Assembly (NCBI RefSeq): GCF_031143425.1
Contig: NC_090444.1
Span: 1,349,870,323-1,349,934,322 of the forward strand
DNA: 64,000 nucleotides
Source: Pleurodeles waltl
Taxonomy: Eukaryota > Chordata > Amphibia > Caudata > Salamandridae
Direction of reading: 5' to 3'
Numbering within the stretch: position 1 is the stretch's first letter; each line of letters begins with the position of its first letter. This document shows, in pieces, positions 1 through 11,068 of the stretch. A model generated the notes under the pieces. It saw only the letters and a program-made list of their open reading frames with translations. It did not search any database and was not told where the DNA came from. The translations under genes were made by a program, and so were the position numbers.

Positions 1-1917
1 ATCGATTTGTCACAGGCATTCTTCTCGGTGCCTCTTCATGAGGACAGCCAATTTCTCTTTTGTTTCAAATTCCTAGACAGAGTGTACAGTTGGTGTCGAA
101 TTCCTCAAGGGTTTTCTGAGTCACCGTCAATCTTCAATCAGATTCTAAAGAAAGACTTGGAAGAGTTAGAATTGCCGTTCGAGTCAACCCTAGTACAGTA
201 CATTGATGACTTACTGGTTGCATCAAAGACAGAAAGTGGCTGCACAGCCGATACCATTGCTCTGTTGAATCATTTGGGAAGGAATGGACATAAAGTGTCT
301 CCTTCCAAATTGCAGTTCTGTCAGAAGAAAGTGAAATACTTGGGTCACCAGATAGAGAAAGGGTCACGGAGAATAATGAAGGAAAGAATAACAAGCGTAC
401 TTCAAATGAGTCCACCGAAGACAAGGAGGGAGGTGAGGAAGTTTTTGGGAATGGTGGGTTATTGTCGCCAGTGGATTCCCAACTTCTCGAATCTAGCAAA
501 GCCTTTACTGAAATTGACCCAGAAGGATGCCTTGGATCAAATTGAGCTGAAGGGAGATGAGATGGATGCTTTTGTTGAACTGAAAGAATGCATGTGCAGG
601 GCTCCAGCTTTAGGTATGCCTGACTACACAAAGCCTTTCACATTGTTTTGTCATGAACGTGATGCATGTTCTTTGTCTGTCTTGACTCAAGCCCACGGTG
701 GCGTAAACAGACCAGTAGCGTATTTTTCAGCTACTTTGGATCCGGTCGCAGCAGCACTCCCAGGGTGTTTGCGCGCCGTAGCAGCAGTTGGTATCAGCCT
801 CACTCAGAGTGAAGGAATAGTGATGGGACACCCAGTAACAGTCATGGTCCCTCACTCAGTTGAGATACTTTTGACCCGCTCCCGAACGCAGCACATGACT
901 GGAGCTAGACTCACAAGGTATGAAACGATAATTCTGGGCTCACCGAATGTGCAGCTGAGAAGGTGCACTACGTTGAATCCAGCAACCTTGCTCCCTGGAG
1001 AAAATGCCGAAATTGAGAACGCTGAAGACGTCGAGCATGACTGCCTTCAGGTGACTGAATTTTGCACAAAACCTCGACCGGACATTAAGGATACTAAGCT
1101 TGATGAAAATGACCAAATTGTTTTTGTTGATGGTTCATGTCTAAGAGACGGGATGGGGATTTTGAAAGCAGGATATGCTGTATGTACTGTAACAGGGGTC
1201 TTGGAAGCGGGATGGCTTCAAGGAGTCTATTCTGCACAAGTAGCAGAACTTGTAGCCCTCACAAGAGCATGTCAACTGTCTGTATTGATGAAAGTTACCA
1301 TTTACACTGATAGTCAATACGGGTTTGGGATTGTGCATGACTTTGGACAACTATGGTCACAGAGAGGTTTCCTGACTTCTTCAGGATCCCCAGTGAAGAA
1401 CGGGGAGAGGATAAGGGAATTGTTACACGCCATTCAAGTGCCAGCCGAAGTTGCAGTGGTAAAGTGTAGTGCTCATACAAAAGGACAGGACTATGTTTCT
1501 CTGGGAAATGCATATGCGGATCAAGTCGCGAGATTTTGTGCCCTGAACTGTATATTACTCAGGGACGAATGGAATTCAATAAGTGAGCCAGAACTAGAAC
1601 CAGCTGAAGCATTTGCCTTGAAGGTCGTAGATACAATAGATGAATTAAAAGCATTACAAAATAATGTCAGGGAGGATGAAAGAGATTCCTGGATTAAATC
1701 ACAATGTATAAAGAGACCAGACGAGTTATGGGTTTCAAATGAGGGAAAATTTGTTTTGCCAAACAGTCTCTTATCACAGCTTGCGCGGTTCTATCATAGG
1801 CAAGCTCACCTAGGGAGAGATGCCATGATAAGATTGTTCAAAACTGATTGGTTTAACCCCAGATTTCGTCAAGCTGCAGAAGCAGTTTGCCATCGATGTG
1901 TCACTTGCAGCAGATGA
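1..1917 (+). pseudogene. pol: Endogenous retrovirus pol: RT, RNase H, start of integrase (5' part off the window)
   Basis: The frame is open from base 1, so the gene begins left of the window and the apparent start at 7 is only internal. Seen in order: the reverse transcriptase palm and connection with a YIDD active site at 199-210; an RNase H domain with its acidic residues in FVDGS (near 1126), AELVAL, YTDSQY and NAYADQ; then the HHCC zinc-binding head of integrase, ending in CHRCVTC. The order RT-RNase H-integrase and the RNase H type fit gamma/epsilon-type retroviruses. The frame ends at a TGA at 1915-1917, just after the HHCC motif, where the homologous reading moves to another frame. 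It is therefore a broken pol of an old provirus. Reverse transcription and integration by this copy are not expected. Confidence 0.9.
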
Positions 1918-3265
1918 ACCCAGGAAAGGGAACAGTTGTGAACGCGAGCCACATTGGTAGGGCAAGCGGGCCTTTTAGTCGTATGCAGATGGACTTCATT
2001 GAGATGCCTGTGCATGGAGGTCTGAAGTGATTGTGTGCATTTTTAGTCATTGGATTGAGGCATACCCCACACGTAGAAATGACAGCCTTACAGTTGCAAA
2101 GCTATTGTTGAGAGAGTTAATACCACGTTTCGGATTCCCGATCTCTTTAGAATCAGATAGGGGAAGTCACTTCAATAACGAGGTGATAAAGTTACTTTGC
2201 GAAGCGCTGAACACTGAGCAAAAACTACATTGTAGCTATCGCCCTGAAGCCTCAGGACTGGTGGAGCAAATGAATGGTACACTGAAATCAAGAATGGCGA
2301 AAATATGTGCATCGACAAATTTGAAATGGCCTGACGCATTGCCCTTAGTGCTAATGTCAATGAGAAACACCCCTGATAGAAAGACTGGATTGTCTCCGCA
2401 CAAAATTCTCATGGGCAGGGCTATGAGACTTCCTGCAGTTCCCGCAAACGCGCTTTTGAATATTACAGATGATATGGTGTTAGACTACTGCAAGGGTCTG
2501 GCTGACGTGGTTCGCTCTTTCTCTCACCAGGTGGAAGCGACCACCTTGCCACCGATCCAAGGTCCAGGACACGCACTGAAAGCAGGTGACTGGGTCGTGG
2601 TAAAGAAGCACGTGAGAAAGTCGTGTCTGGAACCCCGTTGGAAAGGCCCTTTCCAAGTGATCCTGACGACAACTACCGCTTTGAAGTGTGCGGGGTTTCC
2701 CAACTGGATTCATGCCACTCACACAAAGAAGGTGTTGTGTCCCACAGATGAGGAAGTTGAAGCGCTAAAACTGCCAGTGCCTGACAAAACAGTGCTGAGT
2801 GCTGAGACAGAGCAAAACCGAACTGAAAGCGAACAGGCAGAAACGGGAGAGAGGGAGATATTCTCTGAGGACGAAGAGACCAATTCGCTTGGGGGAGACC
2901 AAGGAGAAAGTTCAGACAGCGACGAAGCAGCTGAAGGTGACAAAGAACCTGAAGCAGCTGAGGGTAGCAAAGAGCCTGAAGCAGCTGAAGGTGACAAAGA
3001 ACCTGAAGCAGCTGAAAGTGATAAAGAGCCTGACGAAAGTAACGGTGACGAAGGGCTCGAAAAAGGTGAAAAAGCAGGAGAGCCTGATCAGAGGAGGGTT
3101 TTCCCAGAAGCAGACGGTATAGAAAAAGAAAAAGAGAACGTGATTGATTCCCCAGAAGGAGGGGACGAGGCAGAACAGAACGAAAAGGTTCAAGCTTCCT
3201 CAGAAAAGATCGCAGGTCCATCAAATGGACACGGTGCAAAGAGGAGACTAAGGCCCTCATTCTGA
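1917..3265 (+). pseudogene. pol: Endogenous retrovirus pol: integrase core and acidic C-terminal tail, frameshifted
   Basis: Integrase-like sequence continues in a different frame from about 1917 to 2027 (the first catalytic Asp lies in MQMDF), meets a stop, and resumes in a third frame from 2027. There the second Asp (SDRGSHF) and the Glu (SGLVEQMNG) of the DDE core are visible, followed by a gammaretrovirus-like C-terminal domain (LKAGDWVVVKK, WKGPFQV). Two frameshifts separate the three catalytic acids. After the integrase comes an unusually long acidic tail with four 9-residue repeats at 2924-3031. The last five codons before the stop at 3265 belong to an inserted Harbinger element, not to pol. 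Confidence 0.85.
2924..3031 (+). repeat. In-frame 27-bp minisatellite in the pol tail
   Basis: Four tandem copies of a 27-bp unit encode EAAEGDKEP with small variations. They sit in the Glu/Lys-rich region downstream of the integrase. The repeat keeps the frame, as expected if it expanded while the gene was still coding. Confidence 0.85.
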
Positions 3266-4256
3266 CCTTGGCTGTCTTTTCGCAAGACCGCCGAGTTACC
3301 GCCGCGGTGAAGACCGCCGACCGCGGCGGTATGCCGCTGTGCGCATTCTGACCGCTGGGAGCGTTCCGCCGGAAAACCGCCAGCAGCCACACTGGCGGTC
3401 GGCGGGAAAGTGGAGACTGGTCAACCTCCACCGCCACGCCAGCAGAACACCGCCCACAGAATTACGACCCACATTTCTGTGTGGCGGTCTTCTGTTGGCG
3501 GTCTTCTGTTGGCGGTCACCTCCCCATGGCTCCTGTCACCTCCCGGAGGACCAACGCACAAGGTAAGTTGATCGTCCGTGAGGGAAGGGGGTGGGGGGGT
3601 GTTGTGTGATGTGTGCGTGCATGGGGGTGTGCGTGGGAGTGTGTAGAGGGGGTGTGTGAGTGCGTGCATGCGGGCGGGGAGTGCTGCTGTGCCTATGGGC
3701 AATGTGTGTAGTTCGGCAGGTGCGCATGTCGGCATGTATGTGTGCGGGTATGTGTCCCCGTTGTGTATGCGTGTGTGTAGGGGGTGTGTATATGTGCATG
3801 TAGGGGGTGTGTGCATGTCGGGGTGCGTGTATGTGCATGTCGGGGTGGGGGTGGGGAGGGGGTTCGTACCACCTCTGGGGGGTGGCAGGGGGGTGGAGGG
3901 TGTGGGGGGAGGACTCTGGGGGCAGTGGGGGGTGGGGGAGACCCCTATCAGTGCCAGGGAAGGAATTCCCTGGCCCCGATAGTGCCTACCGCCATGGTTC
4001 GCATGGCGGTTCCCGACCGCCAGAAACCGCGGCGGTAAGCAGGGTCATGATACCGTTGGCGGTCTTGGGTCGACCGCCGGACCGGAGTGCGCAGACTCCA
4101 GCCCGTCGGTCATGACCGCCGTGGCTGTCGGAGTGGGGAAGTGGCGGTCGGTCGCGGCGGTGACCGCCGCGGTCAGAATGCCATTTTTAATACCGCCGGT
4201 CTGTTCGCGGTCCGACCGCCGTCTCTCCGCCGACCGCCAAGGTCAGAATGAGGGCC
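3252..4256. mobile_element. Non-autonomous PIF/Harbinger-type element inserted in pol tail
   Basis: The ends are perfect 21-bp inverted repeats beginning GGCCCTCATTCTGACC. They are flanked by TAA at 3249-3251 and TAA at 4257-4259, the 3-bp duplication typical of Harbinger elements. Total length is 1,005 bp. The inside is built of GCGGT/ACCGC-type short inverted motifs and a GT-rich low-complexity block (about 3590-3860); no transposase is seen. It belongs to the same family as the element at 35298-36337 but lies in the opposite orientation. Retroviral sequence resumes directly after 4259, so the insertion postdates the provirus. Confidence 0.92.
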
Positions 4257-4259
4257 TAA

Positions 4260-4591
4260 GTATTTCACCAATAAAAGAAAGGACTAAAGAAAGTTTGAAC
4301 GACGGAGAAAGGCCAAAAGTGAAAGAGAAAAGAAAGGAAGTGACTGTTGTGGAACAATCCTCAAGTGAAGAAAAAGACTTGACAAAAGAGGAAAGTACCA
4401 GCGAAGCAGAATCAAAAAGAGAAGCAAAATTGAAAAGGAAAAGGATACCAAACAGGAGATATTCCGGTCCTGAATGGGCATATGTAGTCAATGACGATTG
4501 GACTGACGAGTTTGTATCTCTAAGCATCGAGAACGAAGAAGAAGAAGAGATACCAATAGAAAAGAAAAGTTTTATGGACTCTGTCGATTGA
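4260..4591 (+). pseudogene. pol: Endogenous retrovirus pol tail, downstream of the Harbinger insertion
   Basis: A Lys/Glu-rich frame continues here after the 1,005-bp insertion and ends with a TGA at 4589-4591. It has a basic cluster (KRKRIPNRR), an aromatic patch (PEWAYVVNDDW) and an acidic run before the stop. It has no enzymatic motif. I read it as the far C-terminal end of the same polyprotein because it has the same composition as the segment before the insertion and precedes env directly. The part of the open frame before 4260 is transposon sequence. Confidence 0.65.
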
Positions 4592-4644
4592 AAGGGTAAT
4601 AAATGATATTGCTTGCTACAATCTAACGTGATACAAACAACCAG

Positions 4645-4740
4645 CTGAGACATATTGCTAAACCGGATGAGACATTTGCTAGACCGATAAAGACTGAGTT
4701 ATTGCCGAATTGAGACAAATGCTGCTAACCGATAAGTGAC
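4645..4740 (+). repeat. Degenerate short repeats between pol and env
   Basis: Four to five imperfect units of about 20-30 bp carry GAGACA, TTGCT and ACCGATAA-like words. They lie in the 258-bp gap between the pol stop and the env start, where a retroviral splice acceptor would be expected. Copy identity is low by eye. Confidence 0.5.
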
Positions 4741-4849
4741 TGGCCTTTTGAAGAAGACGGTGTGAACATTGCGCTCGCTCAGCTTTGTAACTGAATTGCT
4801 AGATAGTTTCATTTACAAGTGCTTCTAGCTCTCTGATTCTATACAGATC

Positions 4850-6481
4850 ATGACGCAAAACAATAGAAAGAAATATTGTAAATATGTGTGTATAGGCTTG
4901 GTAACTGCATGTGTACTAATAATAATGGCAATAGTGCTTGCAATGCATGGAAAGGGTGAGGATGAGAAAATTGACGCTTCTACTTTTGCTCCTGTTACTG
5001 TCACCGAACTAACCGCATTGAAAAGACTAGCATTGGATGAGAGGCTCTTGCACGATAAGAAAGAGCTTTCGTATAATGTTTTCTATCGCTTACTAACAGA
5101 ATATGTTGAGACTATGGATGCGAAGGATTGTTATGTGTGTACACAGATACCGACATCAGTAAAGGAAGGGGTGACTTATCACCACATGCCTCTTACATAC
5201 GGGATTACATGTAGTATAGTAATGTCTAGATTTTATGGTCAAACTAACATACAGTATTTTTACTCAAATTATGATGTTACCTTTGCATATGTTCCTATAA
5301 TAGCGCAGCTAAGCCAGATTGCTAAAGATTGGGATGCTAAAATAATGAGGGAATTTTTCGAGCCAATGCAACCTTTTGAAACGGCTCACGCTCATAGGGA
5401 AAACCTTACCTGCTCGCTCTCTGCAGTAGAAATAAGCTTTTTAGATCGCACAGATGATAGAAGGGCACAAATGAATGCGAAATTAGAAAAAGAGCTACAT
5501 AAGAGGACTTCAGTAGATAATTATGATTTTGCCGCAATAAAGACACAAGGGAGAATAGCTTTAGATGCTTGGCATGTAGGGAAATTTTGTATATATAGAG
5601 GTGAATCTTATTATGACAACATTTTTGTAGGAGCGAGTGAGTGTAAACATACGTTTATCTTTAAGGCCAAATGGACATTCATGATGGACGGACTTGACCC
5701 TGTCATTCCAGGTGTATATTACATTTGTGGGTATAATGCCTATTATCGTCTTCCAAAGGGATGGTGGGGGAGATGTTATTTGGGTATAGTGTTCCCAAAG
5801 GTTTATCAACTGGATGACCTATCGATGATTCAAAAGACATCTGGATCCCATCGTATCCAGAAAAGAGAGACCGCAGCTGCTGTGGTAGGAGATATATTTG
5901 GAGCCATGATTCCTTCATTGGGAGTTGTGTTGAATTCCATCAAAATAAGAAAGTTGTCTACTATAGTGGATAACATGTTGACGAAGTTTTCAGGTGCTAT
6001 AATCCTGATAGATGCTGAACTTGCAGCGGAAAGAGCTATGATTCTTCAAAATAGGCTTGCTTTAGACATTCTTTTAGCAAAGGATGGTGGCGTTTGCAAA
6101 ATGCTTGGTACACGACACTGTTGTACATATATTCCTGACAATAGTGTGAAAATTAAAACTATGCTTGCTAATCTAACAAAAGAGAGTGCAGATTTGAAGG
6201 AATTGAAAGAACAAGGAGTGTGGGAGAAGGTTGGAAAAGGTATTGTTTCAGTGGGACATTGGATTGGGGGAATTTGGAATGGAATATTGTTAAAAATAAT
6301 AGAGGGAATTTTAATAGTGATAATTTGCATATTTGGAATTTGGGGAATAAAAAGGGGAATAATAATGATTATGGAAAGAATTAAGAGAAGAAAAGAAGAG
6401 AAAATTATGAAAAGAATGGCAGAAGAATACAAAGCGCAAACTAGGGGAACTAAAAGGAAAAGAGAACTGACAGAATTTTAA
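4850..6481 (+). CDS. env: Endogenous retrovirus envelope glycoprotein, open reading frame intact
   Basis: This 543-codon frame is uninterrupted. An N-terminal hydrophobic segment (residues 12-32) could be a signal sequence or anchor. A CYVC motif at 94-97 matches the CXXC of gamma-type surface subunits that bond covalently to the transmembrane subunit. A basic processing site (IQKR, ending at residue 339) is followed by an Ala/Val/Gly-rich fusion-peptide-like stretch. Downstream are a heptad region, a C-x7-CC motif (Cys416, 424, 425) and a membrane span at about 480-500 with a basic tail of about 43 residues. The extra residue against the usual C-x6-CC is seen directly. The surface subunit, about 339 residues, is short. 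An NLT glycosylation sequon is visible in the surface subunit. The open frame contrasts with the broken pol. Confidence 0.85.
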   Translation: MTQNNRKKYCKYVCIGLVTACVLIIMAIVLAMHGKGEDEKIDASTFAPVTVTELTALKRLALDERLLHDKKELSYNVFYRLLTEYVETMDAKDCYVCTQIPTSVKEGVTYHHMPLTYGITCSIVMSRFYGQTNIQYFYSNYDVTFAYVPIIAQLSQIAKDWDAKIMREFFEPMQPFETAHAHRENLTCSLSAVEISFLDRTDDRRAQMNAKLEKELHKRTSVDNYDFAAIKTQGRIALDAWHVGKFCIYRGESYYDNIFVGASECKHTFIFKAKWTFMMDGLDPVIPGVYYICGYNAYYRLPKGWWGRCYLGIVFPKVYQLDDLSMIQKTSGSHRIQKRETAAAVVGDIFGAMIPSLGVVLNSIKIRKLSTIVDNMLTKFSGAIILIDAELAAERAMILQNRLALDILLAKDGGVCKMLGTRHCCTYIPDNSVKIKTMLANLTKESADLKELKEQGVWEKVGKGIVSVGHWIGGIWNGILLKIIEGILIVIICIFGIWGIKRGIIMIMERIKRRKEEKIMKRMAEEYKAQTRGTKRKRELTEF

Positions 6482-6530
6482 TGGAATAAAATTTGTGGGC
6501 ATGGTTTGGTGTGATGACAAGTAGTCATCA

Positions 6531-6539
6531 GAGGAGGGA
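6531..6539 (+). promoter_or_regulatory. Probable polypurine tract of the retrovirus
   Basis: A run of purines (GAGGAGGGA) lies 50 bp after the env stop. It directly precedes a TGATGAAG sequence that could start the 3' LTR. Position and composition are those of a plus-strand primer site. Confidence 0.5.
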
Positions 6540-6540
6540 T

Positions 6541-8100
6541 TGATGAAGCAGAAAATGAAGGTTTTACATTTATTAACACGTAAACCTAGTGTGAAATAAT
6601 CATGTGTGACTTTAACCGAACTAATAAAGATTGTACGGGGACAAAATGTGCCCTCAGAGTAGTTTGCCAACATTTATAAGCGTGCTTTATATAACGTGGT
6701 GTATTAGAATTGCACTAATCCGACATAATCGTAAACGTGTGCTATGATTTGCTTGTTTGAAATGTTTTAGCTTAGCATTACTTTAGTGCAGGCTTCGGCC
6801 TAGTTGCCTGGTCTCACGGTTTAGATGCTCGTATTTTTCCAATGTGCTATTAAACGTGTATTTTTGCTTGAAGCTGTACTTTTCCACTGAGATCGTTCAC
6901 ATGCTTATCTTAAGGTTTTGTGCCAGCCTGGCATATTTTCTCTTTACTCCAAGGTCGATCTGCAGGTGCGGACAATGGAGGCTCTGAAAGTGAGCTAATT
7001 GGTATAAAATGTTGCAACTTGCGTACCCATCTCCAAGGATAATGTATGCTTAAGTAAAAGCTTGAGAACTGTCGTTTTTGATTGGACAATTTGAAGCTAA
7101 CCTATGAACCCTCCAATGGAAGACCCTACTGGATTTGAACTGTTGTCTATAAAAACCAGGTGCACGAGAAGAAGGTAGCGATTGCGCTATCATCCGCCAT
7201 TATTGGACATCCCGCCATTTTGTAGACTTTGCAGCTATTATGGCCCACTTTGCTGCGACGCCATTTTGAAAGAGACTTTGATGCTTTCTCTAATCGAGAG
7301 GAAGAGACTTTAATGATTCTGGCCCTAGAGACTTTAACTTTGAACTGTCCCTTTGCATGAAGTAGTAGTTTTATTTGCCGCCGTGAGGCAATTGCCCCGT
7401 CCACCCCTGCTCCTTTTGCCCCGTCCCATGCTGATCGAGAAACGGTACCTGTGAGACGAAGACTTCCTTGATTGCTGATCGTAATTGGTAAATATGAAAG
7501 GAAATTGTAAAATTGCATTGTGTTTCCTTTAGGTAACCAACTGCTGATTTTGATAAGAGCCCTAGTTAGGAGTTTTTCTAAATTAATGTTGCTAAATTGT
7601 TTTTGCATGAAGTCCCACATGCCGATGCTAATTTGAGGTTAGACGAGGATTCCATATGTTGCACGATGCAATTGGAGATCTTGTTATGCTGACTAAATGT
7701 ATGCAATTAGTTCGTTACAGATTATCGTATTAGTGATTTGCATTGCTATTATCGAATGCCTTGTGATTCAAATGCTACATAGATTGCACCTGTTTCGCCG
7801 TTATGGACAGCTATTAATGTTCATTTACGTTTATCATTTGGTGTTGAGACACATCTATATTGTGCTAGCTTTGTTAATATAGGCAAATAAATTCACTAAC
7901 TTTGAATAAACTGGTGTGGTTATTCCTGACTGAAAGGTCAGGGTTCGCCGAAAATGTATTCTGGATTAATTGTTAAGTGCTACGTTGATCAGGGTGTTGC
8001 TTATGTTCGTCATTGATTATTGATTTGATTAAAATTAACCGATATAGAGTACGGAGAGTCCCACTTAGTCAAAAGATTCATCGGCCTAAAGAGCGTCCGA
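6541..8100 (+). repeat. Putative 3' LTR of the endogenous retrovirus (right boundary uncertain)
   Basis: This non-coding stretch follows the purine tract. It contains TATA-like sequences (about 7002 and 7148-7154) and two AATAAA polyadenylation signals (7886-7891 and 7905-7910), in the order expected of U3-R-U5. The 5' LTR is outside the window, so the right end and the duplication cannot be set by comparison. 8100 is an estimate; LTR sequence may extend past the MITE at 8158. Confidence 0.5.
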
Positions 8101-8157
8101 ATATAGGTAAATTATTAGTACGGACCGCTCTATCACAGTGCAAAATGGGAACACTAA

Positions 8158-8328
8158 GGGCCTGATTACAACTTTGGAGGAGGGTGTTAATCCGTCCCAA
8201 ATGTGACGGATTTACCACCCGCCGTATTACGAGTCCATTATATCCTATGGAACTCATAATACGGTGGGCAGGATATCCCTCACATTTGGGACGGATTAAC
8301 ACCCTCCTCCAAAGTTGTAATCAGGCCC
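8158..8328. mobile_element. Palindromic MITE, 171 bp
   Basis: The element is almost wholly an inverted repeat: the left arm starts GGGCCTGATTACAACTTTGG and the right arm is its complement ending at 8328. The centre is a short TCCATTATATCCTATGGA core. The flanks are TAA (8155-8157) and AAA (8329-8331), consistent with a Harbinger-type 3-bp duplication with one change. It is the same family as 25210-25389. Confidence 0.85.
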
Positions 8329-8331
8329 AAA

Positions 8332-11065
8332 ATGTGGCTAATTGAAAGAGAAGCAATCCGCGGAATCATATTTGCGAGGTGATTGGCTTACTTTGTCTGT
8401 TGTAAAAGGGCAAGGGCAGGATGAGACCTATGCTGAAAACTTTAGGTGTTCACGCACGGCCTCTGAGGAAAATAATTTTATACTTGTGCTACTTGCTTTT
8501 CAGAAAGTTGTCAAAAATCAGATCCTTACAGAACACTGAGGGACAAATGGTAGCCTAGCCATCAGTGCAGTACGAAAGAATCAAACAAACCGGCGAAGAG
8601 TAAAGTATAAGATACATTATTCTTCATGCTATCTGGACCGTTGGAAATGCTATTGATGAAAAATCCACTTTTTGAGAAGGTGCCCCCTTCCCACTGTACA
8701 ATACCAGCAGCAAAATGTTAATTGATTGTGTTTTTTATCAACTGATTTAGCAAAGCTTCTTTTTGTTTCCATTCCCCACTTACATAGGGTTCACGTGTTT
8801 TAAAGTTAAACAATAGGTTCTGTTTTTTCCAGTCACGTGGAAATTCATACTTGTGAGCTGCGTGCAATTTTCTTGCTGTACAACCTTGAGTCACAGAAAT
8901 AGGAACAAACCCCGAGGGATGCGTCATGGTGCAAAGTGCACCTGTGCACACCTGCCACCTAACCAGATACCCTCAGTGCAGACAAATATGTTCTACAAAG
9001 GAATGAGCGGATCCTCAATAATAGATGTAAACGTTGCACAAGTGAAATACTCGGGTAATTTGAGAAATGGAATATGGATGGACAGAAATGTATGTCAGAC
9101 AGATTGGACTTGCACACACCTGCATCCTAATATAAATAAACAAGTTAATTTTCCAGGGGATCTGAGAACGTGGACTGGGGCATGAAAGAGGGAAGTGAGT
9201 AAATGCCAGTTTGGTGCAGGCTAGATTTATAAAAGATGTCAATAAAATATGGCAGAGATTAAGAAACATGCTATATTCAAGTATGTACCAAAGCAGGGCG
9301 GGAATAGATTTCCGTTTAATGTTTAGGAAACCTATGCCACCCTGCCTCTGTTTGACTTTGTTTAGAATGCCACATAATTTTCCCTAGTGGTCTCAATAAT
9401 GTGTGAATCCATTAAACTTTTTATTATTTTGGTAATCTTCACCAGCAGCACACAAGTCTGTTGCCAAATTGTTGTTGTAGCTGATTTGTGAGATGGTACA
9501 AATCTTGCTTCTAGCCAGTCACCCAGAACTGATCATCTTACTTTTCTACCATGATGTGAGAAGTTGATCCTAACCCAATTAAACACCCTTAAATGTTGTT
9601 GATTTTGGTCCTCCTGTATGAGTTAGTCTCACTAATTGAGTCTCACTCACAGCAGGGCAGACCTTTTAAAATAAAGCTGTCAGCTGGGGTAGGAGGGTCT
9701 GTGCTGGACACACAATAGGCACATACATGTACGCATGGGTGTGGGCTGAATGAGTAGGACTACTGTCTAACTCGGCCTGGTATTTAGGCATTTAGGCAGC
9801 GTATTGCAGACGGCACCTTGAGAGGAGAGAACTCTTGCAAAACAATACTTGATTTCACCATCTTAGAAAATCCTGGTCTGATGTGCAGGACCAGCTGGTG
9901 GGCTGCTCCAGTAGGTGTTTGACAGAGGTGGGAGGGGGTCAATGTGGAGTCTGTGGGCTGGGCAGAGATGATGACCATCTAAAACTGTCTCCCTCCACTT
10001 TTAAACTCCGGCAAAGGGGATTAAGCTCTTAGAGGAAGTTGAAACCATAGAAACAGAAGGGCGGACCCTTTGTGGACAAAACTGTGGCCTGGAAGACGAC
10101 TCCAGGCTTGTAGTTCTTAGGACTTAGTTGTATCCTGTCTCCAGGGACAGTGGCACTGGCTTCTCCACACCCTCTAGGGGACAGTAGAGGGTGGACTTCC
10201 TGAGGACTTTGAAGGAGAGAATTCCTTTGGAATTGACGATGGCCATAGGTGTACCACAGACTGTGTCAGTAGGCTGTAGGACCTTGGGAGTGTACGTAGG
10301 AAGTGTGGTCTGACTTTAGGGCTGCATGGTAATACTAACTGAAGACCCCAAGCCCAAGGAAGCTGCTAGGAGATGAAGGAATAGGACAGCATGTCCCTGA
10401 GCACTTCCTCCTTGGAGGCAGAAGAGTTTAAAGCAAACTCCATCAAGACGAAATTGCCAAAAAATAAGAGACCAGGTAGCCATAAACTAAAAGACAACTG
10501 GAATGCTGCTGCTACCTTGCCCTTAAGAGACCAGGATTTACCCACCAAGGTTTATTGTCAGAGGTCAAATCCAATAAGCCTTGTGCAAATCTTTGCAGCA
10601 GGACCCGAGATAGCTACATTTTTGTTGGCTGATTGTTTCTTGGCCTGTTTGATGGGTCCCTAAGGCTGCCAGACCAAAAAAATGCTTTAACGCATTAATT
10701 GGTTGAATTCTATTTCCCCTCTGGAGAGCTAATGACCTGGGGCTGAACCAGTCAGAGAGTGCAGCACCCCCTCTCAGTGAAAGAAAGTTTGTAAGGAGAT
10801 AATGGCATCCTGATTGCTTCACACTGAAAATGTTAACCATGACAAGACGCACTGAACTGCTGAACATTCCAAGTTTGGGAACCACCAAGGGCCTAAAAGA
10901 AGTGGCCAGTCTGTTGAAGGGGACTGACCTGGATCCTGCAGCAGCAGTTCTCCTCACTCACTCTCCATAAAAGAAGAGAGCTTTCTGGGGAGGGTAGAGT
11001 AAGTCACTAGAAAAAAAACTATCTTTTCCACCAGCAGAGTGTGATGGATGGGGAGAGGAGGTATT
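8332..11065. other. No recognisable gene
   Basis: The sequence is AT-rich to mixed with only short open frames that resemble nothing I recognise. The first few hundred bases may still be retroviral LTR or flank. No tRNA-like or clear repeat structure was seen. Confidence 0.5.
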
Positions 11066-11068
11066 TAA

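Noticed and set aside
3421..4115. Thr/His- and Gly/Val-rich frames of about 100-130 codons
   Set aside because: Low-complexity GT/CA sequence inside a Harbinger element.
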